Source: CAVPCZ01 sp963702445 (GTDB lineage Bacteria; Bacteroidota; Ignavibacteria; UBA10030; UBA6906). From it: 64,000 nt of DNA. Of the stretch, positions 1 through 9,100 are shown piece by piece. Both the position numbers and the translations under genes were made by a program. The notes under the pieces are model-generated. The model was given only the letters and a program-made list of their open reading frames with translations, searched no databases and was not told the DNA's origin. Every line of letters starts with the position of its first letter. The first letter of the stretch is position 1. Location: contig CAVPCZ010000023.1 in the NCBI GenBank assembly GCA_963702445.1, positions 62,001-126,000 of the forward strand, in the 5' to 3' direction.

Positions 1-1
1 A

Positions 2-880
2 CTCCATTTCTTCCTGTACGAGGCGCCGAAGGTCTTGCTCCTGCTCACAATCGTTGTGTTCGGCGTGGGCATTGTACGTTCGTACTTCTCACCCGAGAAA
101 ACCCGGAGGATTCTGGAGAACAAACCCCTCCTCCTGGGCAATGTTCTTGCGAGCACGCTCGGTATCGTGACACCCTTCTGTTCCTGTTCGGCGGTCCCGC
201 TCTTCATCGGGTTTGTTGAAGCGGGGATTCCCCTCGGCGTTACGTTTTCCTTCCTGATCGCCGCGCCGATGATCAACGAAATTGCCATCGTCCTGCTGTT
301 CGGTTTGTTTGGCTGGAAGGTCACGCTTCTGTACGTCAGTACGGGACTGAGTATTGCCATCCTGGCCGGGTATGTCATCAACAAACTCAAGGTGGAGCGG
401 TATGTCGAAGACTGGGTGTACACCATCCGGTCGCAGCCACTGAATATGCAGGAGGAGCAGCTCACCCTCGACGACAGGGTGGAATTTGGCTTCACACAGG
501 TGCGGGAGATTGTATCGAAAGTCTGGCTCTACGTTCTCGTGGGCATAGCTGTGGGAGCAGGCATCCACGGCTACGTGCCGGAGAATTTCATGGCGGGCCT
601 CATGGGCAAATCCGCCTGGTGGGCCGTGCCCGTGTCGGTGTTGATCGGCGTGCCGCTCTACTCCAACGCTGCCGGCATTATTCCGATCGTCCATGCGCTG
701 CTCGAGAAGGGCGCTTCACTCGGTACGACCCTCGCCTTCATGATGTCGGTGATCGGCCTGTCGCTCCCGGAAACAATCATTCTCAGGAAAGTCCTGAAGC
801 TGCCGCTCATCTTCATCTTCGTGGGGGTCGTGGCCACGGGAATCCTGCTTGTGGGTTATCTCTTCAACGCTATTATGTGA
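2..880 (+). CDS. UPF0718/DUF318-family permease, 5' partial
   Basis: The reading frame is open to the left edge, so the gene starts upstream of the window; the TTG at 35 is internal. The protein is a polytopic membrane protein with about eight hydrophobic segments. It carries the family hallmark FCSCSAVPLFIGF early and a second related half with GVPLYSNAAGIIPI, the usual two-fold repeat of this permease family. Members move metals, metalloids or organoarsenicals (ArsP-like) or have unknown cargo. The thioredoxin-like genes that follow (898-1564) and ccdA make a thiol/metal context likely. The substrate is not determined. The family assignment is firm. Confidence 0.85.
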   Translation, partial: LHFFLYEAPKVLLLLTIVVFGVGIVRSYFSPEKTRRILENKPLLLGNVLASTLGIVTPFCSCSAVPLFIGFVEAGIPLGVTFSFLIAAPMINEIAIVLLFGLFGWKVTLLYVSTGLSIAILAGYVINKLKVERYVEDWVYTIRSQPLNMQEEQLTLDDRVEFGFTQVREIVSKVWLYVLVGIAVGAGIHGYVPENFMAGLMGKSAWWAVPVSVLIGVPLYSNAAGIIPIVHALLEKGASLGTTLAFMMSVIGLSLPETIILRKVLKLPLIFIFVGVVATGILLVGYLFNAIM

Positions 881-897
881 CACCAACCGACGGTGCT

Positions 898-1152
898 ATG
901 ATGATAACGGTCAAAGTGCTCGGGGCGGGATGCACGAAATGCAAGGTTCTCCATCAGCGATTGCTGGAATTGAAGACTGAGAATGGTCTCGATTTCGATC
1001 TCGTCAAAGTCACAGACATCAGGGAGATTATTTCATACGGAATCATGGCCACTCCCGGGTTGATCATTAACGGTGTTGTCAAGAGCGTGGGAACCGTACC
1101 AAAAGATTCACAACTCATGCAATGGCTGAAGGAAGCAAGCAATGCATCATAA
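898..1152 (+). CDS. Small thioredoxin-fold redox-active disulfide protein
   Basis: This 84-residue protein resembles the small archaeal/bacterial thioredoxin family (MTH895-like). A strand is followed by GAGCTKCKVLH, so the active-site CTKC lies near residues 12-15, and the cis-Pro region reads MATPGLIING. There is no signal peptide, so it should act in the cytoplasm as a dithiol/disulfide partner, perhaps of the upstream permease. The start is at the first of two adjacent ATGs, 18 nt after the permease stop. Its end overlaps the next gene by 11 nt, which supports co-transcription. The open frame upstream of 898 is antisense-like read-through of the permease and is not part of the gene. Confidence 0.8.
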   Translation: MMITVKVLGAGCTKCKVLHQRLLELKTENGLDFDLVKVTDIREIISYGIMATPGLIINGVVKSVGTVPKDSQLMQWLKEASNAS

Positions 1153-1564
1153 AGGATCTCGATTCATCGCTACCATGACGGCGGTCCTCATCTGTACCGC
1201 GCCAACCGTCTGGACACAGTCAAAGACTGACAAACCGCAGGCAAAAGATGACGCCAAGGCCACAAAGCCGCTGGTGACATTTGTTGAACTCGGCTCGGTA
1301 AACTGCATTCCCTGCCGGCAGATGCAGCCCGTTATGAAGGCCGTTGAGGAGAAGTACGGCAAACAGGTGAACGTGGTATTTTATGACGTGTGGAAGGATG
1401 ATCAGCGTGAGTATGCAGAGAAATACGGCATCAAGCTCATTCCCACACAGGTGTTCCTGGACAAGGAAGGCAAAGAGTTCTTCCGGCATGAAGGCTTCTT
1501 TCCCGAGGCGGAGATCGACAAGCTTCTCCAGAAGCGCGGCCTGAACGCCCGCAGCGGAGGATAG
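1142..1564 (+). CDS. Exported thioredoxin-like protein
   Basis: 140 residues. A short basic N-terminus and a hydrophobic stretch (roughly residues 8-25) predict a signal peptide or membrane anchor. A thioredoxin fold follows with active site CIPC in SVNCIPCRQMQPVM and the later YGIKLIPTQVF segment holding the cis-proline. It is probably a periplasmic thiol reductase or oxidase fed by the CcdA protein encoded immediately downstream. It overlaps the preceding small thioredoxin gene by 11 nt and is 3 nt upstream of ccdA. Confidence 0.85.
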   Translation: MHHKGSRFIATMTAVLICTAPTVWTQSKTDKPQAKDDAKATKPLVTFVELGSVNCIPCRQMQPVMKAVEEKYGKQVNVVFYDVWKDDQREYAEKYGIKLIPTQVFLDKEGKEFFRHEGFFPEAEIDKLLQKRGLNARSGG

Positions 1565-1567
1565 TCC

Positions 1568-2269
1568 GTGCTCGACGAGCTCTTCACGTGGCTGACAATG
1601 GCGATGAGCGAGACATTTGGAATCGCTCTCCTTGCCGCGGTCGGATGGGGGATTGTCAGCATTCTCCTGAGTCCCTGCCATCTCTCAAGTATTCCCCTCG
1701 TTATCGGCTACATCAGCTCTCAGGGGCAGGAGGGTGTAAAGCGTTCGTATCTGCTCTCTCTCGTGTTCGCGATCGGGATTCTCATCACCATCGGCCTGAT
1801 CGGGGTGGTCACCGCCTCTGCGGGCAGGATGATGGGTGACGTGGGTATGTGGGGTAACTTCATTGTCGCCGGGGTGTTCTTTGTCGTTGGTCTTTACCTC
1901 ATGGATGTCATCAGCCTCTCATGGGGCGGAATCGTCCCCCGAACGTCGTTTGCCCGGGGGTGGAAAGGGGCTCTCCTGTTAGGCCTCATTTTCGGTGTCG
2001 GGTTGGGTCCCTGCACCTTTGCCTACATGGCGCCGGTGCTCGGCGTGGCGTTCAGCGTGGCGACCACAAGTATGGTTCAGGCGTTCTCGCTTGTCGCGGC
2101 ATTCGGAGTGGGGCACTGTGCGGTGATTGTGGGAGCCGGCGGTGCTGCAGGAACGGTGCAGAGGTATCTCAACTGGACTGAAAAGTCGAAGGGCGCGACG
2201 TATCTGAAGCGAACCGCGGGGGTGCTTGTCATTCTGGCAGGCGCGTATTACATCTACACCGCATTGTAA
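1568..2269 (+). CDS. ccdA: CcdA/DsbD-type transmembrane electron carrier
   Basis: 233 residues with about six transmembrane helices. The two conserved membrane cysteines of the CcdA family appear as LLSPCHLSSIPLVIG and GLGPCTFAYMAPVLG. CcdA passes reducing equivalents from cytoplasmic thioredoxin across the membrane to periplasmic thiol proteins. The adjacent exported thioredoxin is the natural partner. The start is GTG at 1568, 3 nt after the previous stop. Such a cluster can serve cytochrome c maturation or reduction of a metal/metalloid-handling protein; the sequence does not decide which. Confidence 0.88.
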   Translation: MLDELFTWLTMAMSETFGIALLAAVGWGIVSILLSPCHLSSIPLVIGYISSQGQEGVKRSYLLSLVFAIGILITIGLIGVVTASAGRMMGDVGMWGNFIVAGVFFVVGLYLMDVISLSWGGIVPRTSFARGWKGALLLGLIFGVGLGPCTFAYMAPVLGVAFSVATTSMVQAFSLVAAFGVGHCAVIVGAGGAAGTVQRYLNWTEKSKGATYLKRTAGVLVILAGAYYIYTAL

Positions 2270-2360
2270 GACAGGCGAAGGTCCGTTCGATGCGAAGTGC
2301 GGAATGCCGCATCCGCGAATCTTGCCTCATCCCATAGCGAAAACAAATACGGCTGACAAC

Positions 2361-2621
2361 ATGAGCGTTCCGCGTGACAAGATACCGTGGTACCCCACCA
2401 TTCAACAGGACAGTTGTACGAATTGTGGCGTTTGCGTAACGTTCTGTACACATGGCGTGTACGCCGTGGAGGATGTCCGGACGGTTGTTGCCATGCCATA
2501 CAACTGCGTTGTAGGATGCAGCGGCTGTGAAGGTCAGTGCACCAACGGAGCGATTCGATTTCCGGAGATGCAGGAGTTTGTTCAGACACTCCGCCGGCTT
2601 CGTGCACAATACGCCGGGTGA
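2361..2621 (+). CDS. Small 4Fe-4S ferredoxin-like protein
   Basis: 86 residues from the ATG at 2361 (MSVPRDK). A longer in-frame extension back to 2226 overlaps ccdA and looks non-coding, so it is not used. Two cysteine groups are visible: CTNCGVCVTFC, and a less canonical CVVGCSGCEGQC with C-x3-C-x2-C-x3-C spacing. This is consistent with two [4Fe-4S] clusters. There is no signal peptide. It closes the thiol-redox cluster and may pass electrons to or from it. The physiological partner is unknown. Confidence 0.7.
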   Translation: MSVPRDKIPWYPTIQQDSCTNCGVCVTFCTHGVYAVEDVRTVVAMPYNCVVGCSGCEGQCTNGAIRFPEMQEFVQTLRRLRAQYAG

Positions 2622-2732
2622 CGGTTGGTACTCTTCACGATCCATCGATCATGAAACATCCGCTCATTGACACGGAACCATAGGTCCGACATCCGTGAGC
2701 AGATGATTCCATAACCCTTAAGGACCTCGACG

Positions 2733-3833
2733 ATGACTGACAGAGAGAGGATTCTTGCCGTTCTCCATGGTGCCCGGCCGGACCAGGTCCCGTGGTTCGG
2801 GGACCTTGACTACTGGGCTTCGGCATTGGTAGCACAGGGAACGAAACCGCAGGGTTTCAAGGAATCCGCCGCCTACATCCAGTGGCACCGTGAGTTGGGG
2901 GTGGGATTCTATCTCCAGGGGTTTTTCCCGTTCCGTACCATCCTCGATCTGCCGGAACGGATATGGCAGGAGGGTAACCGGCGCTACCGCGAGCTATCCA
3001 CTCCCATGGGGAACCTGCGGGATTGCTGGGAATACCTCCCGGCGTCGTTTGCCGAGGCTCCCATCGAGCATCTTGTGAAATCGGAACGGGATCTCGCCGC
3101 CCTCCGCTATGTCTATGCGCACACATTCTGGGAACCCGACTACGACTATGCCTACCGGCGTCTGGAACAGATCGGAGATCAGGGCATCCTTCTCTGCTAT
3201 CTGCCCAAGAGTCCCTTCATGCACCTTGTTGCCCTGGAGGCGGGCATCGAGGCGGTGACGTTTGCGGAGATGGCCGAGCCCGATGAATTCGCCGAAACAC
3301 TTGCGGTCATGAAACTCGCATTCGACGGAGCGGCTCGCATCGCGGTGGAGTGCCCTGCAGAGGTCCTGATGATTCCGGAAAATCTCTCCGCCGAGATGAT
3401 CGGTCCCCGCCTTTTTGAAAAGTACATGCGTGCTTATCAAGAGGAGTGGATCGGAGAGATTGCCAGGGCAGGCAAGCATTCCTTCATTCATATGGACGGG
3501 ACGCTCAAGGGCTTGCTCCGGCAGGTGGCGTCGACGGGCGTGAGCGTCATCGAGGCGATGACTCCCGAACCGGTGGGAGATCTGGCGATTGAACAATGGG
3601 CGGCGAGGGCCGATAAGCCTGCGACCATTCTGTGGGGAGGTATTCCGGGTGTGTACTTCACGCCAAAGGTAAGCGACGAAGAGTTCGACCGGCACGTCCA
3701 GGAAGTCCTGCTCGTCATGCGATCTCAGCCCCGCTATGTGCTCGGTGTTGCCGACCAGGTGCCGCCGGATGCTCTGGAGTACCGGGTGAGAAGGGTTGGA
3801 GATCTGGTGGAAATCTACGGGCGATTCGGGTAG
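2733..3833 (+). CDS. Uroporphyrinogen decarboxylase superfamily protein
   Basis: 366 residues with a URO-D-like barrel. The N-terminus MTDRERILAVLHGARPDQVP is the usual opening of the MtaA/CmuA/URO-D-like group. The central SFIHMDGTLKGLL and VSVIEAMTPEPVGDL segments match the HxDG and tail of the barrel. Enzymes of this group are often corrinoid- or thiol-dependent methyltransferases and not haem-pathway enzymes. No haem genes or corrinoid proteins are nearby. It converges on the sugar operon, with only 6 nt between the stop codons, and is followed by no other plus-strand gene. The substrate is unassigned. Confidence 0.7.
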   Translation: MTDRERILAVLHGARPDQVPWFGDLDYWASALVAQGTKPQGFKESAAYIQWHRELGVGFYLQGFFPFRTILDLPERIWQEGNRRYRELSTPMGNLRDCWEYLPASFAEAPIEHLVKSERDLAALRYVYAHTFWEPDYDYAYRRLEQIGDQGILLCYLPKSPFMHLVALEAGIEAVTFAEMAEPDEFAETLAVMKLAFDGAARIAVECPAEVLMIPENLSAEMIGPRLFEKYMRAYQEEWIGEIARAGKHSFIHMDGTLKGLLRQVASTGVSVIEAMTPEPVGDLAIEQWAARADKPATILWGGIPGVYFTPKVSDEEFDRHVQEVLLVMRSQPRYVLGVADQVPPDALEYRVRRVGDLVEIYGRFG

Positions 3834-3839
3834 TCACGA

Positions 3840-4952
3840 TCACTGGAACCGGCCCGGATCGATGCCGGAATAGATGCGCAATGCGTTTCCATGATAGACC
3901 TTCTTCAGCACCTCATCGGGAAGATAGAGGCCGCAGATTTTCCAGCGCGTCATGTCCCAGCCGCCCATATAGTTGGGATACTCGAAGCATTCGTCACGTG
4001 TCTCCAGGAAACGGAAGTAACACCGGTACACCTCGGGCGAGGCGGGCGTATCGGTGGCGAAAAGAATCCGGTCCTGGTACTGAATCATGAAATCGCGCGC
4101 CGTATAGGGCTGGCGGCCCAGCTCGTCGATCCGGGCTGAAAAATCGATATGCGTGTTCGGGCATTCGTCGAGCAGCCGGGCCACCGCCGCCAGATTTTCC
4201 GGGTATCCCCCCGCGTGCGGCAGGATAAACCGGGTTCGCGGATGGCGGGCGATCATCCGGTTGCGCTGCTCGAGAAGTTCCAGCTTGGAGTAACGTGAGC
4301 CGTGAAAGCTCCAGCCGGGGAACCGCTCCAGTGTGGCGGCGTGCTCGTTGTTTCTATCGATGGGATCGAAAAAGGCCGCCGGGTCGGCCGTGTGGATCAG
4401 CACCGGCAGGCCAAGCTCGCCCGCGCGGCGCCAGACGGGATCCAGCCGCTCGTCGTCGACGCGCACGATCGACCCGTCGCGGTCCGTAAACTGAAGACCA
4501 AGCTGCTTGAGCACCTTCAGGCCGCACGCGCCCAGCTTCGCGTCGGCCTCCAATTCCGCGATCGTCCGCTCCACGAAGTCGTCGCGCTCGAACAGCGGAC
4601 GGTCATCCCATCTGGCGAAGCCCGACATCGTGTACGCCATGAAGCGGCCGGGATAGCGGTCGATGACGGCTTCCTTGACAACGCGAAAGTCCCGCCGCTC
4701 GATCGCGTAGCCGCCGTTATCGAAATACATCCGGGTGTTGCCGGTGACGTTGACATAGAGCCGTACGCCGGTCTCGTCCATGACGCCCAGGAGCGACTCG
4801 GGCCTGTCATCGCCCCAGAAATGGTTGTGGCTGTCGATCACCGGATAGCGGGCCTGCCGGGGGATATGGGAAGGCAACACTAACTGACACCGGGGCCAGA
4901 AGGCGCTGGCGGGATGGTTCCTGATCCGGGGATCTTCCGGCGTCCGGCTCAT
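3840..4952 (-). CDS. Amidohydrolase-2 family metal hydrolase/lactonase
   Basis: 370 residues from the ATG at 4952 (MSRTPEDPR). The long upstream extension of the frame overlaps the DUF4432 gene and is rejected. The metal-binding VIDSHNHFWG opens a TIM barrel. Further conserved pieces are VLIHTADPAAF, ILPHAGGYPEN and ILFATDTPAS, giving the His, His and Asp ligands of the amidohydrolase_2 family (sugar lactonases, decarboxylases). The start overlaps the stop of DUF4432 by 4 nt (ATGA). It is the last gene of a five-gene sugar operon, so hydrolysis of a sugar lactone or related intermediate is plausible but unproven. Confidence 0.75.
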   Translation of the reverse strand: MSRTPEDPRIRNHPASAFWPRCQLVLPSHIPRQARYPVIDSHNHFWGDDRPESLLGVMDETGVRLYVNVTGNTRMYFDNGGYAIERRDFRVVKEAVIDRYPGRFMAYTMSGFARWDDRPLFERDDFVERTIAELEADAKLGACGLKVLKQLGLQFTDRDGSIVRVDDERLDPVWRRAGELGLPVLIHTADPAAFFDPIDRNNEHAATLERFPGWSFHGSRYSKLELLEQRNRMIARHPRTRFILPHAGGYPENLAAVARLLDECPNTHIDFSARIDELGRQPYTARDFMIQYQDRILFATDTPASPEVYRCYFRFLETRDECFEYPNYMGGWDMTRWKICGLYLPDEVLKKVYHGNALRIYSGIDPGRFQ

Positions 4953-6046
4953 AGAAGCGGCCTCCCTCGATCGATCGTTCGATTCACCGTCGTGCGCAAT
5001 TCTTCTATTTCGGCCGCGCCCTCGAGCACGCTCAGCTCCAGAAAAAACTCTTTCGTTTGACCCGGTTCGATCATGGCCAGCTGGCCGCGCTCGCGCAGGA
5101 CGGCGCGATTCGCGCACGGCACATTGCAGGGCTCGATCCCCGTGACGTAGTCGCCCTGTCCCATCATTTTCCACTCGTTGAAGAATGGCAAGGCGAGTGC
5201 ATCGAACTTCATGGCCAGCCCCAGGCCGCCCACCAGCGAGCGGTTGATCAGCGCCGCGCGTGCCATCCCGTTTTCATCCCCCAGGACGCGGTAAAGGAAG
5301 TTCTGCTCCTCGAATCCGGGGATGGGGGCGCTGAAATGCTGTCGCATGTCCATGGCCTTGCGGGGGGTCCGCTCGTGCGGCTCGCACTCCGCGGCCGAGA
5401 CGAGCAATTCCGCCCCCTCGTCGAGCAGGGGGAAGCCGCCGTTGATGTGATAGAGGATTGTGAGCGGGGAAGCCTTGTAGCCGAAATTCTCGACACGGTC
5501 GTGGATACGCAGCCACTTCTCGCCAAGGCAGGCCGTGATCGTGCGCGTCAGCCGCAGCTTGTCCATGAACAGCGCGCACTCTTCGATCTCGCCCTCGACC
5601 TTGAGGTAATACTCATCCCCATCCCAGCCCGAGAGATCCGCAACCCGGCCGGCGGGCGAGGCCGAGTAGCGCCCGTGCAGGCCGAGATCCTCCCCGCCGT
5701 CGCGCCCCGGGCTGCCCAGATACGTCAGGCCGCAGGTGGTCAGCAGTCCGCCGAAAAACACGCGCAGCCACTCCAGTCCGCGCGCGTCGTAGTACGCCGG
5801 GTGGACTTCGCCGTTGGGGGTCCGATACACCAGGTTGATCCCCTTGTAGGAGGCCAGCGAGATGTCCAAACCGCGGCCGGGTACAACGCTGAATCGCAGC
5901 CCGGAACCCGTGTCGAAATCGATAACGGCGACCCCTTCGGCGCGCCCCTCGCTGAGCCGCGCGTGGCGCGTGCCGCCAAGCTGTGCCAGGCTGCCCACGC
6001 GGGACATGATTTGCTCTTTTGTGTAAACCCGTCCGCCGATTTTCAT
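4949..6046 (-). CDS. DUF4432 aldose 1-epimerase-like protein
   Basis: 365 residues starting at MKIGGRVYTKEQI. The upstream part of the frame lacks support. The protein has the galactose-mutarotase-like beta-sandwich features of DUF4432: RFSVVPGRGLDISLASYKG near the N-terminus, LHGRYSASPA, ILYHINGGFPLLDEG in the centre and TGIEPCNVPCANRA late. The family is linked to sugar anomer or C-epimer interconversion. It sits between the isomerase and amidohydrolase genes on the same strand, 85 nt after the isomerase stop. Confidence 0.75.
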   Translation of the reverse strand: MKIGGRVYTKEQIMSRVGSLAQLGGTRHARLSEGRAEGVAVIDFDTGSGLRFSVVPGRGLDISLASYKGINLVYRTPNGEVHPAYYDARGLEWLRVFFGGLLTTCGLTYLGSPGRDGGEDLGLHGRYSASPAGRVADLSGWDGDEYYLKVEGEIEECALFMDKLRLTRTITACLGEKWLRIHDRVENFGYKASPLTILYHINGGFPLLDEGAELLVSAAECEPHERTPRKAMDMRQHFSAPIPGFEEQNFLYRVLGDENGMARAALINRSLVGGLGLAMKFDALALPFFNEWKMMGQGDYVTGIEPCNVPCANRAVLRERGQLAMIEPGQTKEFFLELSVLEGAAEIEELRTTVNRTIDRGRPLL

Positions 6047-6131
6047 ATCATCCCGCCGCCTTCCTTCATAATGTTGGTTAACCAAAACCTCTTCCCGGGA
6101 ATCGGATGGATCCATCCGGTCCGCAAGAAGA

Positions 6132-7514
6132 TCAGGGGAAGATCGCCTTGATGCCGGTCATCCCGCAGAAGTCCGCCAGAGCCGGCTGCAGCTCCTCTCC
6201 ATATCCCAGGCAGGCGTATTCGCTCGTCCAGTGCTTGAGCAGCTCGTCCATATCGCAGTGGGCCGTGACGAAGCCGTGCGGCCAGAAGGGGATGCCGCAC
6301 TCCAGCTTGCGCGCCTCGATTTCATCCGCCGGCGGCTCGAAGATCGAGCAGCGGGTGATGACCATCTGGAACTCGCCGTTGACGCGGCCCAGGCGGGCCA
6401 GCACGCCTTCTCCAACCTTGCAGATCAGCTTGACCGACAGGCCGCCCATTTCGCCCTCGGTGGGGATGCCGTGTTCGGCGAACCCGGCGGGACCGAGTCT
6501 GGACGCCAGCGAAGGCGGACAGGCGCCATCGCCGATGATTTTGATTTCCTTGCGTTTTTTGTCGATGTGCTGCAAGTCGCCGTAATAGACCGGCTCCTTG
6601 CTCAGCCTGGTCAGCAGCCATACGGTCATGGCGGTGTTGAAATCGCCCAGCGTCGAGGTGCCATATCCGTCCTCGAGCATCATGCTCTGGGCGAAACAGC
6701 TCGCGCAATAATCGTCGCCCAGGCCGGGGAAAGACTGAATGGTGTAGAAGTCGAAATTCTCCCTGGCCACGATCTTCTTGAGCGCCAGGTAGAGACGGAT
6801 CGAGCGCTCGTTGGCGGGATCCAGCGGCGGCGCCTCGCCAAAAAGTTGTTTCAATCGGGGTATCAGCGCCTGGATCTCGTCCGGGCCGACCTCCTCGGCC
6901 GCCCGGATCAGTTCGGTCGTGTCGCGCGAGTCGATATCGACGCCGAACGTGCGCATCCACTGCGAGGGGTCCGCCGCGCCGCACGTCTGGCCCATGCCCC
7001 GGCCGCCGAACGCGCCGATGGTCGCCATGTTGAGGGCATTCTTCAGGTGGGCCGCCTGGCAGTAGCTGACGATTTTTCCGATCTCGGCCGGATCGCCGGC
7101 TTCGCCGTAGACGAACTTGTGCGGGACGCCGATTTCCAGCATGCCGGCGTGCAGCACCAGCCCGCCCACCGGCCGCCAGCCCTGCGAGCCGGGATGCGTC
7201 CAGAGCAGCAGGCCCCGGCCTGACGCAGCGTAATCGCGAAGGGCGCCGGCCAGGTGGGCTGCCCAGACCCAGGTGCCCGAGAAGAGAATCACGCAGTCGA
7301 TGTCCTCGCGGTTCTTCATGCTCTTCATCGCCGCCCTGGCCTCGGCCTTGGAGGCGATCACCGTTTCGTACTCGACCAGCTTGAGCCCGGCCCGCCGAAG
7401 CGCCTGTTTGGACTCGGCGACGATCCTGTTGTCGATGAACGGAACGCCCATCGGGTCTTGCAGACCATCCTTGTGGACGCCGTAGACGATGAATCCCACG
7501 GTTGGCTGGATCAT
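6132..7514 (-). CDS. L-fucose/L-arabinose isomerase-like protein
   Basis: 460 residues. It begins MIQPTVGFIVYGVHKDG and has the FucI-like N-terminal Rossmann region (ILFSGTWVWAAHLAG) and a metal-site region including LEDGYGTSTLGDFNTAM and FWPHGFVTAHCDMDEL. The family interconverts aldoses and ketoses using Mn or similar metals. The kinase and aldolase genes upstream would complete isomerise, phosphorylate and cleave. The Shine-Dalgarno AGGAG lies directly before the ATG and just after the corrected kinase stop. The sugar may be a 6-deoxy sugar or pentose; specificity cannot be read from sequence alone. Confidence 0.8.
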   Translation of the reverse strand: MIQPTVGFIVYGVHKDGLQDPMGVPFIDNRIVAESKQALRRAGLKLVEYETVIASKAEARAAMKSMKNREDIDCVILFSGTWVWAAHLAGALRDYAASGRGLLLWTHPGSQGWRPVGGLVLHAGMLEIGVPHKFVYGEAGDPAEIGKIVSYCQAAHLKNALNMATIGAFGGRGMGQTCGAADPSQWMRTFGVDIDSRDTTELIRAAEEVGPDEIQALIPRLKQLFGEAPPLDPANERSIRLYLALKKIVARENFDFYTIQSFPGLGDDYCASCFAQSMMLEDGYGTSTLGDFNTAMTVWLLTRLSKEPVYYGDLQHIDKKRKEIKIIGDGACPPSLASRLGPAGFAEHGIPTEGEMGGLSVKLICKVGEGVLARLGRVNGEFQMVITRCSIFEPPADEIEARKLECGIPFWPHGFVTAHCDMDELLKHWTSEYACLGYGEELQPALADFCGMTGIKAIFP

Positions 7515-7530
7515 CGGTGTTTCTCCTCGT

Positions 7531-9049
7531 TCAATGGTTTTCTTCGCTCAGCGTTTGTTCCAGATCCCGCAGGGCGGGATAGAGCTTCTTGTATTTCACG
7601 AATTTTTCCTCGTAACGCGCGGCGCGGGCCCGGTCCGGTTCGAAGTGCGTCTCGGCGGCGATCCACTCCCGGGTCAGTGTCTCCAGCGCCGTTCCCGAAT
7701 TGTGCCGCATGAGCCAGCATCGCCACGCCCAGGCACCCGGCCTCCGTGACTGCCAGCCGGGCGACGGGCCGGTTGAAGATATCGGCTTTGAGCTGCAGCC
7801 AGGCCGCGCCGCGGGCGCCGCCGCCGATGGCGCGCAGCTCGCGGATGGCCACGCCCGAGTCGTTCAGGATCTCCAGGTTCAGGCGCATCTCCAGGGTGAC
7901 CCCCTCCAGCAGTCCGCGCAGCAGCTCCCCGCGCGAGGTGGTCAAGCGCAACCCCAGGATGGCCCCTCGTGTTTGGGCGTCGAAATAGGGTGTCCCCGAG
8001 GGGGTGAAATAAGGCAGCGCCATCAAATCCGTTGGCTCGGGCGCCATGCGTTTGAGCAGCAGGTCGTAGGGGTCCGCCCCGTCGCGCGCCGCCTCGGCGA
8101 TCTCCTGGCGGCCGAACTCATCGCGGAACCACTTCAGCAGGTTTCCGCCGGTCAGGCAGAACGCCACCGTCGTGAACATTCCCCGCGCGGCGTGGTCGTA
8201 CGTGCAGAGGTTGGCCCGGAACAACGCCTCGCTCTGCACGGGTGCGGCAAAGGCCGGCGTGATGCACTCGACCGTGCCGGTCCCGATCATCGCCACGCCT
8301 TCTTCTATTGCGCCGGCGCCGAGCGCGCCGCACGGCTGATCGTGTCCGCCCGCGACGACGATCGCCCCCCGGGCCAGGCCCAGCCCGCGCGCCATGGCCG
8401 GAGAAAGGCTTCCGGCCACAGAACCCGAGGGCAGCGGCCGCGCCAACCGGGCCGGGTCCAATCCGATCGCCTCCAGAATTTCTCCGCTCCATTCATGGCG
8501 GCGGATATCGAACAGCATCGTGCGTCCGGCCAGAGGCCAGCCGATGGCCGGGTCCAAACCCAGACGCAGTTGCAGCAGATCCTCGAAACAGAGGAACCTG
8601 GCCGCGCCGGACCAGATATCAGGTCGGTTTTCGCGCAGCCATAGAAGCTTGAACAGCGAGAACATGGGGTGGGCGGTGTGGCCCGTGATCCGATAGAGCC
8701 TCTCGCGGCCGAATGCCCCGCTCCAGCGGCGCGAAATCCCGGCGGCCCGCGCGTCGGAAGAGACCATCGCGTGGCAGAGCGGCCGGCCTTGCTCATCGAC
8801 GGCCGTGAAGGCTTCGCCCTGGCTGGAGATCCCCAGGCCCGTGACCGGATCTCCCGGCACCCGCGCAGCCGCCTCGCGGATCACCGTCAGGCAGGCTTCG
8901 CACACGGCCACCGGATCAAGCTCGGCCCAGCCCGGACGGGCGTGAATCATGGGATACTCACGGTACGACGAGGCCAGAGTCCGGCCCCGTTCGTCGAAGA
9001 CCAGCGCCTTGCAACCCGTCGTGCCGATATCGAGACCCATGCTGCTCAT
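7531..9049 (-). CDS. FGGY-family carbohydrate kinase (frameshift near 7710)
   Basis: About 505 residues when corrected. The N-terminus MSSMGLDIGTTGCKALVFD is the ATP-phosphate loop of FGGY kinases. AGGHDQPCGALGAG and LRAIGGGARGAAWLQLKAD are the second ATP-binding parts. In the sequence as given, the frame after LGVAMLAHAAQ departs to an unrelated tail. A one-base shift at about 7700-7715 restores a typical C-terminus containing EEKFVKYKKLYPALRDLEQ and a stop at 7531-7533, 16 nt before the isomerase ATG. I take the break to be an assembly error. The enzyme probably phosphorylates the ketose made by the isomerase. Confidence 0.8.
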
Positions 9050-9100
9050 TGTTCGATGTTCCCCCTGGAAATTCCTCTGTACCGAATAGGGGCTGACTGT

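Noticed and set aside
5057..7223. Long plus-strand ORFs of 364 and 330 residues
   Set aside because: Shadows of the DUF4432 and isomerase genes; no recognisable domain.
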